Positions 51,296-61,341 of a DNA stretch of 64,000 nucleotides are shown one piece after another (positions within the stretch are counted from its first letter, which is position 1; every line of letters starts with the position of its first letter). Origin of the DNA: Cutibacterium equinum (GTDB taxonomy: Bacteria; Actinomycetota; Actinomycetes; Propionibacteriales; Propionibacteriaceae); contig NZ_CP115668.1 of assembly GCF_028021195.1 (NCBI RefSeq), positions 1,054,001 through 1,118,000 of the forward strand, given 5' to 3'. Made by a program: the position numbers and the translations under genes. The notes beneath the pieces were generated by a model. The model was not told the DNA's origin and searched no databases. It saw only the letters and a list, made by a program, of their open reading frames with translations.

Positions 51296-52441
51296 ATGTC
51301 GCAATCACAACTCGGGTCACGACGTCACGGTCGTGCCTACTTCGACCACGCGGCGACCTCCCCGCTGCGCCCTGAAGCCTTGGCCGCGATGAGCGAACCA
51401 GTGCCCGGGAACCCTGGCGCCATCCACGGTTCAGGGCGTGCCGCGCGAGCTTTGTTGGAGGATGCGCGAGAAGAGATCGCCAGTCTGCTCGGTGTCGCTC
51501 CGCTGGAGGTTGTGCTCACCAGCGGGGGAACAGAGGCCGACATGGTGGGTGTCATGGGAGCGGTGCGCCACGGCCACGCACTCATCTCGGCGGTCGAGCA
51601 TCCCGCTGTCGGCACGGTCACCTCGCCGTGGCTCCTGGGCACACGAGCGGGGGTGCTTCCCGTTGACCAGACCGGAATTGTGGACCCTGACTCGATTGCC
51701 GTGAGCCCGCTGAGCAAGGACCTCGACGTCGTGTCGGTCATGACCGTCAACAACGAGACCGGCGCATGCCAACCCGTCCCCCAGATCGCTGAGAAGGCCC
51801 ATGAGGCCGGGGCTCTCATGCACACCGACGCCGTCCAGGCCCTCGGCCACATCCCGGTCGACCTTGATGGGTGGGGAGTGGACCTGGCATCATTCTCCGC
51901 CCACAAGATTGGTGGACCGGTGGGGATCGGTGCCCTGTGGATTCGCAGGGGAGTCGAGGTGCACCCAGTCTCGCCGGGAGGCGGGCAGCAGTTCGCGATT
52001 CGCTCCGGTACCCAGCCGGTCGCGCTGGCTCGCGGTTTCGCGGCGGCTCTGCGTGCCTGCATCGCACAGTTCGATGAGCAGACGGCGCAATGGCAGGTTT
52101 GGCGGGAACGCATCGTCGAGTCGTGCCGACTCATTCCTGGGGTCAGCGTGGACGATGCTGCCACGACAAGCCCCACGATCATCCACCTCAGCGTGGACCG
52201 GGCACGAGGAACCGACATCGTCACCCTCGCCGACCGTGACGGGGTGGATCTGTCGGCAGGATCGGCATGTCATGCCGGGGTTTCTCGACCCTCGCCGACG
52301 ATGCTGGCCATGGGACGCTCCGACGTGGAAGCCTCCTCGGGAGTGAGGATCTCGATGGGGTACACCACCACCCAGGCCGATGTCGACCGGCTGCTCGCTG
52401 TCCTGCCGGCGGTCATCGCTCAGGCCAGTGGGGCGCGATGA
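51296..52441 (+). CDS. Cysteine desulfurase (NifS/IscS-like)
   Basis: 381-residue PLP enzyme moving sulfur from cysteine to acceptors. It has YFDHAATSPLRPEAL, SGGTEADMVGVMGA, HTDAVQALGHIPVDL, the PLP lysine in SFSAHKIGGPVG and the persulfide Cys in SAGSACHAGVSRPS. The mnmA gene follows 87 bases downstream, as at Rv3025c-Rv3024c, so sulfur for tRNA 2-thiouridine is the likely job, besides possible Fe-S cluster supply. ATG 51296 has GGAAGGA upstream. Confidence 0.92.
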   Translation: MSQSQLGSRRHGRAYFDHAATSPLRPEALAAMSEPVPGNPGAIHGSGRAARALLEDAREEIASLLGVAPLEVVLTSGGTEADMVGVMGAVRHGHALISAVEHPAVGTVTSPWLLGTRAGVLPVDQTGIVDPDSIAVSPLSKDLDVVSVMTVNNETGACQPVPQIAEKAHEAGALMHTDAVQALGHIPVDLDGWGVDLASFSAHKIGGPVGIGALWIRRGVEVHPVSPGGGQQFAIRSGTQPVALARGFAAALRACIAQFDEQTAQWQVWRERIVESCRLIPGVSVDDAATTSPTIIHLSVDRARGTDIVTLADRDGVDLSAGSACHAGVSRPSPTMLAMGRSDVEASSGVRISMGYTTTQADVDRLLAVLPAVIAQASGAR

Positions 52442-52528
52442 GTCGGCGTCAACCCTTATCATCGACATCGCGCCGGGTCTCGTCCCGACCATTGATCCGC
52501 CCCTGCACGTCCACGGAGAGGAAGCATT

Positions 52529-53629
52529 GTGAAGGTTCTCGCTGCCATGTCGGGAGGAGTCGACTCCGCCGTCGCTGCCGCCCGTCTCGTCGCGGCAGGC
52601 CATGACGTCACGGGTGTGCATCTGGCACTGTCGCGTAACCCGCGCTCCCATCGGGAAGGGTCGCGAGGATGCTGCTCCCTGGAGGACTCCTTTGACGCCC
52701 GACGGGCTGCGGACAGGCTGGGAATCCCGTTCTACGTGTGGGACTTCTCCGACCGGTTCGCCGAGGAGGTCATTGACCCCTTCATCGCCGAGTACCAGGC
52801 AGGTCGAACTCCCAATCCCTGCCTGCGATGCAACGAGAGGATCAAGTTCGCAGCCCTGCTGGAACGCGGACTCGACCTGGGATATGACGCTGTTGCCACC
52901 GGTCACTACGCCCGAACCGAGGCCGTCGATGGCGTGACGAAGCTGTACCGGTCGGTCGATCCGGGCAAGGATCAGTCCTATGTGTTGGCGGTCCTCAACC
53001 AGGATCAGTTGTCCCATTCGCTGTTCCCGCTCGGGGGCTCCCTCAAGACCGATGTGCGACGCGAAGCGGCGGAGCTTGGTCTGTCGGTGGCTGACAAGCC
53101 TGACTCCAACGACATTTGTTTCATCCCGGACGGGGACACTCCTGGCTGGCTGTCGGAGAAGATCGGCTCCGCCGACGGGCAGATCCGCGATGAGACCGGT
53201 GCCCTCGTCGGTCATCACAACGGGTATCACCACTTCACCATCGGCCAGCGACGAGGCCTTCGGCTGGGGGTCCCCGCCCCTGACGGCAAGCCGCGCTATG
53301 TCCTCGACATCGAACCGGTGACCAACACCGTGATCGTCGGAGGAGCCGACGGGCTGACCGTGCGCCACATCGAGGCCATCCGTCCGGTGTGGTGTTCTGG
53401 TGAGCCTGCCCCCACCTGGCATGGTCAGGTTCAGGTGAGGGCCCATGGTGACCCGGTGGACGCCACGATCACCACGGTTCCTGGTGGCGTGGTGATGGAC
53501 GTCCAGGAGCCGTTGCGCGGAGTCGCTCCCGGTCAGGCGGTGGTCTGCTACGACGGTGATCTCGTCGTCGGATCGGCAACCATCTGCGGTACCGATCGGG
53601 CGGGAATGACGGCGGAGCAGGCAGCGTGA
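52529..53629 (+). CDS. mnmA: tRNA-uridine 2-sulfurtransferase
   Basis: 366-residue enzyme putting sulfur on U34 of tRNA-Glu/Gln/Lys. The PP-loop [11 protein letters not shown] begins the protein; [12 protein letters not shown] has the first catalytic Cys, and [11 protein letters not shown] the second; [10 protein letters not shown] is the conserved central segment. GTG 52529 follows GAGAGGAAG. The stop overlaps the next GTG (GTGA). Confidence 0.96.
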   Translation: MKVLAAMSGGVDSAVAAARLVAAGHDVTGVHLALSRNPRSHREGSRGCCSLEDSFDARRAADRLGIPFYVWDFSDRFAEEVIDPFIAEYQAGRTPNPCLRCNERIKFAALLERGLDLGYDAVATGHYARTEAVDGVTKLYRSVDPGKDQSYVLAVLNQDQLSHSLFPLGGSLKTDVRREAAELGLSVADKPDSNDICFIPDGDTPGWLSEKIGSADGQIRDETGALVGHHNGYHHFTIGQRRGLRLGVPAPDGKPRYVLDIEPVTNTVIVGGADGLTVRHIEAIRPVWCSGEPAPTWHGQVQVRAHGDPVDATITTVPGGVVMDVQEPLRGVAPGQAVVCYDGDLVVGSATICGTDRAGMTAEQAA

Positions 53630-54609
53630 TCGCCAGCGGCATTGGTTCCCTGCCCGGCACCGACATGCGTGGCAGTCTGGCTGCGATGGCCGAGATTTTT
53701 GACCAGCTCATTCCGCTGCCAGAGCTACCAGCCCGTGGGGTCGGCGCCCAGATGGTGGGCAGGACAACGGCCTTCCTCGTCGATCTGCCGGTCGATCACG
53801 GCCCGGGTGGATGGCGGCTGGCCGACGCCAGCGACCATGCCGCTCGTTCCGCGCGATCCTTTTTGCGTAGCGACCTCGACGACCTCGAGGAAGTGCTGGC
53901 CGATCAGGAGGCCACCGTCAAGATCTCGCTGACTGGTCCGCTAACACTAGCGACGGGCCTGCACCTGCGCGCGGGAGAGTCGATTCTTGCGGATTCCTCG
54001 GCGCTCAACGACGTCACGGCCAGTCTGGCGGAGGGTATCAGCCAACTGTTGGCCGAACTGCGTCGCCGGATGCCACGGGTGACGTGGCGGATGCAGTTCG
54101 ACGAGCCCGCGGCTCCCGCTGTGCTGTCGGGCTCCGTCCCTACCCAGTCGGGCCTTTATCGCCACCCCGCGATGGAGGCCGCCACAGCGACACGGCACTG
54201 GCAGACGGTGATCGGTGGATGCGGGGAAATCCCGGTGGGACTGCACTGCTGCGGCTCTTCCATCCCATGGGAGGCGGCTCATAAAGCCGGATTCACCACG
54301 ATGTGGTGTGAGATCACCGACGCGATGTCATTGGATGGCGCCGCGCAATGGGTGGAATCAGGCGGACAGCTTGGGTTGGGAGTCGTCGACACTATGCAGG
54401 TCGATCAGGTGCCCCCGGTGGATCGCCTCATCGACAAGGTGTTGTGGCTGGCACGATGCATACAGGTGGACCCCTCTCTTCTCACGGCAGGTGTCCTGAC
54501 TCCTGCCTGCGGGCTGGCCGGCTGGTCTCGTCAGGCGGCTGCCGAGGTATGCCGGACGGTGAGACGGGCGGGGGACCTCGTCGATGAGCAACTGAACCGG
54601 GCAGGCTGA
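53626..54609 (+). CDS. MetE C-terminal-like (cobalamin-independent methionine synthase family) protein
   Basis: 327 residues resembling the C-terminal, zinc-binding barrel of MetE. It starts [13 protein letters not shown] and has [23 protein letters not shown] (His-x-Cys pair) and [10 protein letters not shown] (a further Cys), consistent with a zinc site. No N-terminal MetE half is present, so it is not a full methionine synthase by itself; it matches Rv3015c. Coupled to mnmA by a 4-base overlap. Confidence 0.82.
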   Translation: MIASGIGSLPGTDMRGSLAAMAEIFDQLIPLPELPARGVGAQMVGRTTAFLVDLPVDHGPGGWRLADASDHAARSARSFLRSDLDDLEEVLADQEATVKISLTGPLTLATGLHLRAGESILADSSALNDVTASLAEGISQLLAELRRRMPRVTWRMQFDEPAAPAVLSGSVPTQSGLYRHPAMEAATATRHWQTVIGGCGEIPVGLHCCGSSIPWEAAHKAGFTTMWCEITDAMSLDGAAQWVESGGQLGLGVVDTMQVDQVPPVDRLIDKVLWLARCIQVDPSLLTAGVLTPACGLAGWSRQAAAEVCRTVRRAGDLVDEQLNRAG

Positions 54610-54614
54610 GCAGG

Positions 54615-54620
54615 TAGGGT
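54615..54620 (+). promoter_or_regulatory. -10-like hexamer for a leaderless small-protein mRNA
   Basis: TAGGGT ends 7 bases before the GTG at 54628, which has no ribosome site. Confidence 0.35.
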
Positions 54621-54627
54621 TCCGATC

Positions 54628-54840
54628 GTGGGTTTCTTCACCAATCTCAACCTGGATGCCCAGACACCCCCGCGCACTCGACCGCGTGTCGGTGAGAAAC
54701 AGTGGGCTCCGGCTGGCGTCCCGACCACGAGGCGCAAGAACGTGCAACGAGTCCTCGCGCCCATCGTCTTCCTGCTCGCTCTCGCGGCGCTGGTGGCAGT
54801 GGGGTATTACTTCTTCCGCATCCTCGTCCTGGGTGGGTGA
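54628..54840 (+). CDS. Small single-pass membrane protein
   Basis: 70 residues: a polar, proline-rich N-terminal half, then a membrane helix (about 43-66, VLAPIVFLLALAALVAVGYYFF). No known family recognised. It is not on the same strand as its right-hand neighbours and ends 48 bases before the convergent VTT gene. Confidence 0.55.
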   Translation: MGFFTNLNLDAQTPPRTRPRVGEKQWAPAGVPTTRRKNVQRVLAPIVFLLALAALVAVGYYFFRILVLGG

Positions 54841-54888
54841 GGCTGGACCTGGCAGGGCCGACGCCCGCGAAAGGCCTCCTCGGACGTG

Positions 54889-55401
54889 TCAGATGATGAG
54901 ATGGAAGCCATACTGGGTAGCCAGGGCCAAGGCGTAACACCGGATGAAGAACCCAATGGTGACCCACAGCGAGAACCGCCAGAAGTCCATCTTGGTCGTC
55001 GCCGCGTAGATGACGACGAGGTAGACCGGCGGGATGCCTGTGGCCGCCGAGAAGAACAGCAGCGGCATTCCCCATCGCGGTGTCTCGACCAGGTGGGCAG
55101 CCTTCTCATTCCATCGCCGTAGTCGCCACCGCCAGGATCCTTGCGGGACCGGTTTGGGCTCCTTACGCGCGACCCATCGTGATTGTGACCCGCGCCGAAT
55201 ACCGACGAACATGATCTGCTTGCCGACGCCGTGGCCCAGAGCAAGCCCCAGGGAGACAGACAGCGGGCCCAGGAGTTTGGATCCCAGGGCACCGACGATG
55301 AACAACTCCGAATTGAGCACCGGTACCAAGCTGGAAGCCACGCCGAATGCGAAGGCTGACACGACCTGGTACCAGAACTGCCAGGTCACAACGACCCCCA
55401 T
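54889..55401 (-). CDS. VTT-domain membrane protein (YqaA/DedA-like)
   Basis: 170 residues with about four membrane helices. Segments GVASSLVPVLNSELFIVGAL and FFSAATGIPPVYLVVIYAA have the glycine/proline-rich look of VTT/DedA re-entrant regions. Such proteins are implicated in lipid flipping; function here is unknown. An ATG at 55401 follows the ACT gene stop by 6 bases; GTG 55389 with GGGGGT before it is an alternative start. It occupies the place of ligA in the mycobacterial order. Confidence 0.7.
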   Translation of the reverse strand: MGVVVTWQFWYQVVSAFAFGVASSLVPVLNSELFIVGALGSKLLGPLSVSLGLALGHGVGKQIMFVGIRRGSQSRWVARKEPKPVPQGSWRWRLRRWNEKAAHLVETPRWGMPLLFFSAATGIPPVYLVVIYAATTKMDFWRFSLWVTIGFFIRCYALALATQYGFHLII

Positions 55402-55407
55402 GTGGCA

Positions 55408-56025
55408 TCAATTGGCCAAAGCGGCCATGTGTTGCAGCCGGTTGAGCTCTGAGGGTAGGAATTCCGGGCCGCCCTGACGTCCGGCCACCAGGCAACGTCC
55501 CCCCGACAGTGGGACAGCGGCGATGATGGTGTCACCCCAGCCAGGCATCCAGCCGGCCTCGAGTTCGGCGACGTGGCAGCAATCCATCGGTGTCAGACGT
55601 GCGATGCCCTCAGGGGTGAATTCAGGAGCCAGAGCAGTCGAAATGATGACCTGCTCATCGGCATCAAAGAGTGCCGACCACTGAGTGTGGAAGACGACCG
55701 GGACGGCGCCGCACAGAATTTCAGCGGAATGCTGCGGATCCGCGGACATCCGGTTCAAGGCTGAGATGTCGGACTCGATACTCCAATTCTCCTGATGCCT
55801 GCTCAGCCACAGCACATGAACGCCGTCGAGCATGTCGCAGGCCGATACCAGGGTGTCAGGCATCGTGGTGGGAGGAAGGGTCAGCATGAAGTCGTCAATG
55901 ACGTAGTCATCGCCTTGTTCGACAATCTCGATCGCGGATATGTCGGCATCGGCAGTGCCCATGGCTGTCGCCACCGAGCCCAAGGAGCCTGGTGTGTCTG
56001 GCAGCTGAATACGGATCACGAGCAC
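55408..56025 (-). CDS. ACT-domain protein
   Basis: 205 residues. The N-terminal ACT domain (about 1-75) starts LVIRIQLPDTPGSLGSVATAMG, the typical strand-loop-helix for small-molecule binding. The second half is less clear but may be a degenerate domain. It is the counterpart of Rv3013, which also lies before gatC in the opposite direction. GTG 56025 is used; GTG 56019 is also possible. Confidence 0.82.
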   Translation of the reverse strand: MLVIRIQLPDTPGSLGSVATAMGTADADISAIEIVEQGDDYVIDDFMLTLPPTTMPDTLVSACDMLDGVHVLWLSRHQENWSIESDISALNRMSADPQHSAEILCGAVPVVFHTQWSALFDADEQVIISTALAPEFTPEGIARLTPMDCCHVAELEAGWMPGWGDTIIAAVPLSGGRCLVAGRQGGPEFLPSELNRLQHMAALAN

Positions 56026-56133
56026 TCACTCATTGTTGCGGGTCCATCCGAAGATCCCAAACTCGACCCGTCGTCGGTCGGGTCATCAGCAGCGCCGAGG
56101 TGGTCATCTGGCGGTCATGTCTGCCAGTGGTCC

Positions 56134-56139
56134 TAGGAT
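56134..56139 (+). promoter_or_regulatory. Candidate -10 element of gatCAB
   Basis: TAGGAT lies 47 bases before the gatC GTG. The -35 region is weak. Confidence 0.35.
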
Positions 56140-56186
56140 GGTTCGCGGGCGTTCCCGCCCCCATGCCGTCAACCAGGAGATTCATC

Positions 56187-56486
56187 GTGGCCCTCACGCC
56201 GGATGACGTCGTCCGGCTGGCCGGCCTGGCACGCATCGACCTCACTGACGACGAGACCACGTATCTGGCTGCTCAGCTTGACGCGATTCTCGACGCCGTG
56301 GCCGCAGTGTCAGCCGTCGCCACCGACGACGTGCCACCCACCTCGCACGCTCTTCCGCTGTCCAACGTCTTCCGCGAGGACGTCATCAAGGAGTCGATGT
56401 CGGCTGATGACGCCCTGGCCATGGCCCCTCGCAGCGAGGACCAACGCTTCCGCGTGCCACGCATCTTGGACGAGGAGGCACAGTGA
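56187..56486 (+). CDS. gatC: Glutamyl/aspartyl-tRNA amidotransferase subunit C
   Basis: 99-residue GatC that clamps GatA to GatB. It has [16 protein letters not shown] at the start and [11 protein letters not shown] in the middle, as in the family. GTG 56187 has AGGAG 8 bases upstream; a longer upstream frame is not supported. It overlaps gatA by 4 bases. Confidence 0.93.
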   Translation: MALTPDDVVRLAGLARIDLTDDETTYLAAQLDAILDAVAAVSAVATDDVPPTSHALPLSNVFREDVIKESMSADDALAMAPRSEDQRFRVPRILDEEAQ

Positions 56487-57991
56487 ACGAGCTGTTGACC
56501 CTGACCGCCGCCGAACTTGGTGCCCGCATCGCGTCCCGGCAGATATCCAGTGAGGAGGTCACCCAGGCTCACCTGGAGCGCATCAACGAGGTCGACGGTG
56601 ACGTCCATGCCTTCCTGCTGGTTGACCACGACGGGGCTGTGGAAGCCGCCCGACGCATCGACTCCCGCATCGCCAGCGGTGAGAAGCTCGGTCCGCTGGC
56701 CGGTGTGCCGCTGGCCGTCAAGGACCTCTTCTGCACCAAGGGGCTGGCCACCACGGCCTCCTCCCGAATGCTGGAGGGATGGGTCCCGCCCTACAACTCG
56801 ACCATCGTCAGCCGGTGCAAGGACGCCGGCATGGTGATCCTGGGCAAGACGAATCTGGATGAGTTCGCCATGGGTTCCTCGACCGAGACCTCTGCGTTCG
56901 GTCCCACCCACAACCCGTGGGATCTTGATCGCATACCCGGCGGTTCGGGTGGTGGGTCGTCGGCCAGTCTGGCTTCTTTCGAGTCGCCGTTGGCTCTGGG
57001 TACCGACACCGGCGGATCCATCCGTCAGCCCGGTGCCGTGACCGGCACCGTCGGTATCAAGCCGACGTATGGGTCGACGTCGCGCTACGGCGTCATCGCC
57101 ATGGCCTCCTCCCTGGACACTCCTGGGCCTTGTGCTCGCACCGTCCTCGACGCTGCCCTGCTGCATCAGGTCATGGCCGGTCATGACCCGATGGACCAGA
57201 CGACCATCGACCAGCCCACCCCGGCCATCGTCGAGGCTGCCAACCAGCCGGATGTTGCCGGCATGAAGATTGGCGTGGTCACCGAATTCGCCGGTGAGGG
57301 GTACGACCCGCAGGTTGAGGCACGGTTCAACGAGGCCGTCGAGATGCTGACGGCGGCCGGTGCGCAGATCGTCGAGGTTTCCTGCCCCCACTTCGATCTG
57401 GCCCTGCCTGCCTACTACCTCATCCAGCCCGCTGAGTTGTCCAGCAACCTGGCCCGCTACGACGCCATGCGTTACGGACTGCGCGTCGACGATGACGGTG
57501 AACACTCCGCCGAGCAGGTCATGCGTGCCACCCGAGGTGCCGGATTCGGTGCCGAGGCCAAGCGTCGCATCATCTTGGGCACCTATGCGTTGTCGGCCGG
57601 CTACTACGACGCCTACTACGGCTCGGCCCAGAAGGTTCGCACCCTCATCCAGCGTGACTTCGAGAAGGCTTGGCAGTCCTGTGACGTCCTGGTCTCCCCG
57701 GCCACCCCGACGACGGCCTTCCGGCTGGGGGAGCGCACGGCCGACCCGATGGCGATGTACCGCTGTGACCTGTGCACCATCCCGGCCAACATGGCTGGCA
57801 GCCCTGCGGGGTCCTTCCCCATCGGCCTGTCAGAGACCGACGGTATGCCCGTCGGTATGCAGGTGATGGCCCCGATCATGGCCGACGACCGCGTCTACCG
57901 GGTCGGTGCGGCCCTGGAGCGGCTGCTGAACGAGAAGTGGGGTGGCCCGCTGCTGGCGCAGGCTCCCGAGCTGAGGGGACATGATGACTGA
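56483..57991 (+). CDS. gatA: Glutamyl/aspartyl-tRNA amidotransferase subunit A
   Basis: 502-residue amidase subunit that releases ammonia from glutamine. The Ser-cisSer-Lys triad is present: Lys in [13 protein letters not shown], the cis-Ser in [10 protein letters not shown] and the nucleophile Ser in [12 protein letters not shown]. The complex converts misacylated Glu-tRNA-Gln and Asp-tRNA-Asn. GTG 56483 overlaps gatC (GTGA). Confidence 0.97.
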   Translation: MNELLTLTAAELGARIASRQISSEEVTQAHLERINEVDGDVHAFLLVDHDGAVEAARRIDSRIASGEKLGPLAGVPLAVKDLFCTKGLATTASSRMLEGWVPPYNSTIVSRCKDAGMVILGKTNLDEFAMGSSTETSAFGPTHNPWDLDRIPGGSGGGSSASLASFESPLALGTDTGGSIRQPGAVTGTVGIKPTYGSTSRYGVIAMASSLDTPGPCARTVLDAALLHQVMAGHDPMDQTTIDQPTPAIVEAANQPDVAGMKIGVVTEFAGEGYDPQVEARFNEAVEMLTAAGAQIVEVSCPHFDLALPAYYLIQPAELSSNLARYDAMRYGLRVDDDGEHSAEQVMRATRGAGFGAEAKRRIILGTYALSAGYYDAYYGSAQKVRTLIQRDFEKAWQSCDVLVSPATPTTAFRLGERTADPMAMYRCDLCTIPANMAGSPAGSFPIGLSETDGMPVGMQVMAPIMADDRVYRVGAALERLLNEKWGGPLLAQAPELRGHDD

Positions 57992-59477
57992 CGAACTGTT
58001 GTCCTATGACGAGGTCATGGCCGACTACGAGCCGGTCATTGGACTCGAGGTCCATGTTGAGCTGTCGACGGCGACCAAGATGTTCTGCGGGTGTTCCACC
58101 GACACCGAGAAGGATCCCAACACCAACGTCTGCCCGGTGTGCTTGGGTCTTCCCGGATCGATGCCGGCCATCAACGGCCATGCCGTCGAGTCAGCGATTC
58201 GCATTGGCCTGGCCCTCAACTGCAAGATCGCTGAGTGGTGCCGCATGGCCCGGAAGAATTACTTCTACCCGGACATGACGAAGAATTACCAGACCTCCCA
58301 ATACGACGAGCCAATCTGCTACGACGGTTGGCTGGACGTCGAGGTCGACGGCGAGGTCTTCCGTGTCGACATCGAGCGTGCTCACATGGAGGAGGACGCC
58401 GGAAAGTCCCTGCACGTCGGCGGCTCCGACGGACGAATTTCTGGTGCCAGTCACTCCCTCATGGACTACAACCGTGCCGGAGTCCCGCTCATCGAGATCG
58501 TCACCAAGCCCATTCGTGGTCTGGGGGCCAAGGCTCCCCAGGTGGCACGGGCCTACATGGCACAGCTGCGCGACATCATGGTCGCCTTGGGCGTCTCCGA
58601 GGCGAAGATGGAGCGAGGCAACCTACGATGTGACGCCAACGTGTCCCTCATGCCTCGTGGCAGTGACACCCTGGGTACTCGTACCGAGACCAAGAACGTC
58701 AACTCGCTGCGATCGGTCGAAGGAGCCCTGACCTACGAGATTCAGCGTCAGGGGTTCGTGCTGGCCGAGGGTGGCAAGGTCCGTCAGCAGACCCGAATGT
58801 GGCAGGAGAGCGGTGAGTACACCATCGCCGGACGCGACAAGTCCGACGCCGAGGATTACCGCTACTTCCCCGAGCCTGACCTGGTGCCGATCGCGCCGTC
58901 GGGAGAATGGGTGGAGCAACTGCGCGCCGGGCTTCCGGAGCTGCCAGCGGCCAAGAAGGCTCGTCTGGCCTCCCAGTGGCAGTTCAGCGAGCTGGAGATG
59001 ACCGCAGTTGTCAACGCTGGTGCCCTCGACCTGTTGGCCGAAACCGTCGACGCGGGCTGCCAGCCCGCTGCCGCACGCAAGTGGTGGCTCACCGAACTGT
59101 CTCGTCGGGCCAACGAGAACGCGGTGGACTTGTCCGAGGTCGGCATGACCCCAACCCAGGTCGCCCAACTGCAGAAACTCGTCGATGACGGCACTCTCAC
59201 CGACAAGCTGGCTCGCCAGGTCATTGACGGTGTCATCGCCGGTGAGGGAGATCCCCAGCAGGTGGTCGATGGACGCGGGCTGGCTGTCGTCACCGATGAT
59301 GGTGCCCTCGGTGCGGCCGTTGACGAGGTCATCGCTGCCAACCCGCAGATTGCCGAGAAGATTCGCGGTGGCAAGGTCCAGGCGGCCGGTGCCCTCATCG
59401 GTCAGGTCATGAAGGCCATGAAGGGACAGGCAGACGCCAAGCGTGTCAGGGAACTCATCCTCGACAAGCTCTCCTGA
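57981..59477 (+). CDS. gatB: Glutamyl/aspartyl-tRNA amidotransferase subunit B
   Basis: 498-residue kinase-like subunit that activates the tRNA-bound amino acid. It begins [24 protein letters not shown], with the zinc-binding cysteines completed by CPVCLG, then [16 protein letters not shown] and [12 protein letters not shown]; the C-terminal helical and YqeY-like tail domains are complete. ATG 57981 overlaps gatA by 11 bases; ATG 57984 is an alternative. A hairpin follows the stop. Confidence 0.97.
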   Translation: MMTDELLSYDEVMADYEPVIGLEVHVELSTATKMFCGCSTDTEKDPNTNVCPVCLGLPGSMPAINGHAVESAIRIGLALNCKIAEWCRMARKNYFYPDMTKNYQTSQYDEPICYDGWLDVEVDGEVFRVDIERAHMEEDAGKSLHVGGSDGRISGASHSLMDYNRAGVPLIEIVTKPIRGLGAKAPQVARAYMAQLRDIMVALGVSEAKMERGNLRCDANVSLMPRGSDTLGTRTETKNVNSLRSVEGALTYEIQRQGFVLAEGGKVRQQTRMWQESGEYTIAGRDKSDAEDYRYFPEPDLVPIAPSGEWVEQLRAGLPELPAAKKARLASQWQFSELEMTAVVNAGALDLLAETVDAGCQPAAARKWWLTELSRRANENAVDLSEVGMTPTQVAQLQKLVDDGTLTDKLARQVIDGVIAGEGDPQQVVDGRGLAVVTDDGALGAAVDEVIAANPQIAEKIRGGKVQAAGALIGQVMKAMKGQADAKRVRELILDKLS

Positions 59478-59494
59478 CTCGCCCAGTCAGCTTT

Positions 59495-59532
59495 CTGCGC
59501 TCCGGCCCTCACAACGAGTGGTCGGAGCGCAG
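59495..59532. terminator. Hairpin at the gatB / TIGR03085 convergence
   Basis: CTGCGCTCCG and CGGAGCGCAG pair over 10 bp with an 18-base loop. It begins 17 bases after gatB and overlaps the last codons of the convergent gene. Confidence 0.5.
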
Positions 59533-60144
59533 GAACTCGGCAACGGTCTCGGGCTCGCCCAGCACGTCGACCTGGGCGACCGAGGTGCGCCCGGTCAGCA
59601 GGAGGAGGATTTCCGAGGGCTTGCCGACGATGGTGACGATGCGGTCACCGGGATGCAGGGTGAGGGGGCCTGCCACTGCCGTCATCTCGACGCGCACGCC
59701 CACGGGGGAGCGACGAGCCAGGGCACGACCGTACTTCCGGATGATCCCCGCCAGCTGAAGTTCAACGCGGTGGCCCAATGGTCGGGGGCGCCAGTCGGGC
59801 TGGGCTCGTAGCAGATCCTCGTGGTGGATGAAATACTCCATCGAGTTGGCGGCAGCGTCCATCCCCGGAACACGAAAGACCGAGAAACGATCCGGTCCGT
59901 GGGCGAACCGTACCACCAGATCCTCGAAGGATCCCGAAGCCTCCACTTTGTCGGCGCGGGCCTGGGTGAGGGCATCGAAGACACTGACGGCCATGCCGGG
60001 GATGGCCAACGGGTCATTCTCGCGCAGCAGCATGTGGGTGAGCAGATCTCGGGCGCTCCACCCCTCGCACAGAGTCGGTGCGTCGGGGCCAAGTCGTAAC
60101 AGATCTGCAGCCAGGCCTGCTCGTTCGTCTCGGGCCAAAGACAT
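59509..60144 (-). CDS. TIGR03085-family DinB-like protein (maleylpyruvate isomerase N-terminal fold)
   Basis: 211 residues. The four-helix DinB/MDMPI-N fold is indicated by LCEGWSARDLLTHMLLREND and NSMEYFIHHEDLLRAQPDW, which carry the histidines of a likely metal site. Relatives in actinobacteria include mycothiol-dependent enzymes, but this subfamily has no assigned reaction. ATG 60144 follows AAGGAGG by 6 bases. Divergent from hisI. Confidence 0.83.
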   Translation of the reverse strand: MSLARDERAGLAADLLRLGPDAPTLCEGWSARDLLTHMLLRENDPLAIPGMAVSVFDALTQARADKVEASGSFEDLVVRFAHGPDRFSVFRVPGMDAAANSMEYFIHHEDLLRAQPDWRPRPLGHRVELQLAGIIRKYGRALARRSPVGVRVEMTAVAGPLTLHPGDRIVTIVGKPSEILLLLTGRTSVAQVDVLGEPETVAEFLRSDHSL

Positions 60145-60233
60145 TGAGGTCCTCCTTCGAGCTGTGGAATCCATCTTGCCAGCACCGATCCGGAACACGG
60201 TGAGAACTCCAAGTGTCGGTGGAGCGGTGTTCA

Positions 60234-60611
60234 ATGGGGCCCGTGCTGACCGAAGAACCTACTCTCGACCCCGGCATCGCGGCGCGCCTACGACGCAATG
60301 AGGCCGGCCTCGTGCCGGCTGTGGTCCAGGAGGCCACCACCGGAGAGGTCCTCATGATGGCCTGGATGGACGATGTGGCTCTGGCTCGTACCTTGGCCAC
60401 CCGGCGTGCGACCTATTGGTCGCGGTCGCGGCAACAGTACTGGGTCAAGGGGGAGACCTCGGGACATACCCAGCATGTGCGCTCGGTCCACCTCGACTGT
60501 GACGGTGACACCCTGCTTCTTCGCGTCGACCAGGTCGGTCCAGCCTGCCATACCGGGAACCGTACTTGTTTCGACGCCGATGTGCTGCTTGACGAGGAGG
60601 TTCAGCGATGA
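60234..60611 (+). CDS. hisI: Phosphoribosyl-AMP cyclohydrolase
   Basis: 125-residue zinc enzyme of histidine synthesis. It has [36 protein letters not shown], the metal-binding [14 protein letters not shown] and the cysteine site [10 protein letters not shown]. The cyclohydrolase domain stands alone, without a HisE fusion. ATG 60234 is chosen; GTG 60213 and GTG 60243 are also in frame. It is followed without a gap by a 19-codon ORF. Confidence 0.93.
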   Translation: MGPVLTEEPTLDPGIAARLRRNEAGLVPAVVQEATTGEVLMMAWMDDVALARTLATRRATYWSRSRQQYWVKGETSGHTQHVRSVHLDCDGDTLLLRVDQVGPACHTGNRTCFDADVLLDEEVQR

Positions 60612-60667
60612 TCGAGGTCACAGTTTTGGAGCCCAGCTGCGAACTCGTCTGGACGGACGCACGGTGA
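60608..60667 (+). CDS. 19-residue ORF at the trpE position
   Basis: ATG 60608 overlaps the hisI stop and has a strong GAGGAGG site 7 bases upstream. It encodes [19 protein letters not shown] and its TGA overlaps the GTG of the next gene. In Mycobacterium trpE stands between hisI and the next gene, so this may be a deletion scar that keeps translation coupled. It has a single Trp codon, too few for a classical Trp leader. Confidence 0.4.
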   Translation: MIEVTVLEPSCELVWTDAR

Positions 60668-61338
60668 GGACGGCGCTGCCACCTGTGTGGCGGGTGGTCC
60701 TCGTGGCCTCCCCGATCCTGGCTGCCCTCCTCGTGAGTGTCGCTTCCACGCGGACTTGGATCCAGCGTGCCGGAATCGGATTGACGGGAGCTGACATCAC
60801 GGGCGGGCTGATCACGGCCACTGCCCTCATGCTTGTCATCACGGCAGCCCTGCTGCTTGTCGTCAAGACGGTTGGACGCCGTGTGACCGGCATCGTGCAG
60901 GCCCTGGTCGGGGCCGGGATCGTGGCTGTCGTGCTCACCCACCGCACCGCATCGGCCCGCCAGTGGGCTGCCAAGGGCGTTGACCCAGGAGCAGCGCAGA
61001 TGACCGTCACCCCGTGGCCATGGGTGTGCCTGGCGGCCGGTGCCCTGACGATGGTCACCGGGTGCGGGCTGGCTGTCCTCGCCGATCGTTGGCCCAGCCG
61101 TTCGGCCCGTCGTGATGGAGATCTGGTCGGTGACTCGAGATCAGCGTGGGATGCCTTGGACAGGGGGGAGGACCCCACCCTGGCCGATTCCCAGACGCGG
61201 CGGGAGGCTCCGTCGCCGGCACAACCCGAGCCGGCAGAGCTCGAACCGTCGACATCGCGGTGTGACGAGTCGGCCCACATGGATGGCAACGGCTCGCCCC
61301 ATCGTCGCCAAGCCCGCACCGACGGCCAATCAGGGTAG
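60664..61338 (+). CDS. Trp-region membrane protein (TIGR02234)
   Basis: 224 residues with four membrane helices (about 10-30, 45-65, 75-90 and 120-140) and a long hydrophilic Ser/Glu/Arg tail. The family is known in actinobacteria as a membrane protein encoded next to trpE/trpC (Rv1610 type); its job is unknown. GTG 60664 overlaps the preceding 19-codon ORF (GTGA). The tail's stop TAG forms part of a -10-like hexamer for the next gene. Confidence 0.78.
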   Translation: MRTALPPVWRVVLVASPILAALLVSVASTRTWIQRAGIGLTGADITGGLITATALMLVITAALLLVVKTVGRRVTGIVQALVGAGIVAVVLTHRTASARQWAAKGVDPGAAQMTVTPWPWVCLAAGALTMVTGCGLAVLADRWPSRSARRDGDLVGDSRSAWDALDRGEDPTLADSQTRREAPSPAQPEPAELEPSTSRCDESAHMDGNGSPHRRQARTDGQSG

Positions 61339-61341
61339 AAT
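61336..61341 (+). promoter_or_regulatory. Candidate -10 element before the HGxxP gene and lgt
   Basis: TAGAAT overlaps the stop of the TIGR02234 gene and lies about 120 bases before the ATG at 61462. It would give the HGxxP-lgt part its own promoter with a leader of about 115 bases. Confidence 0.35.
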
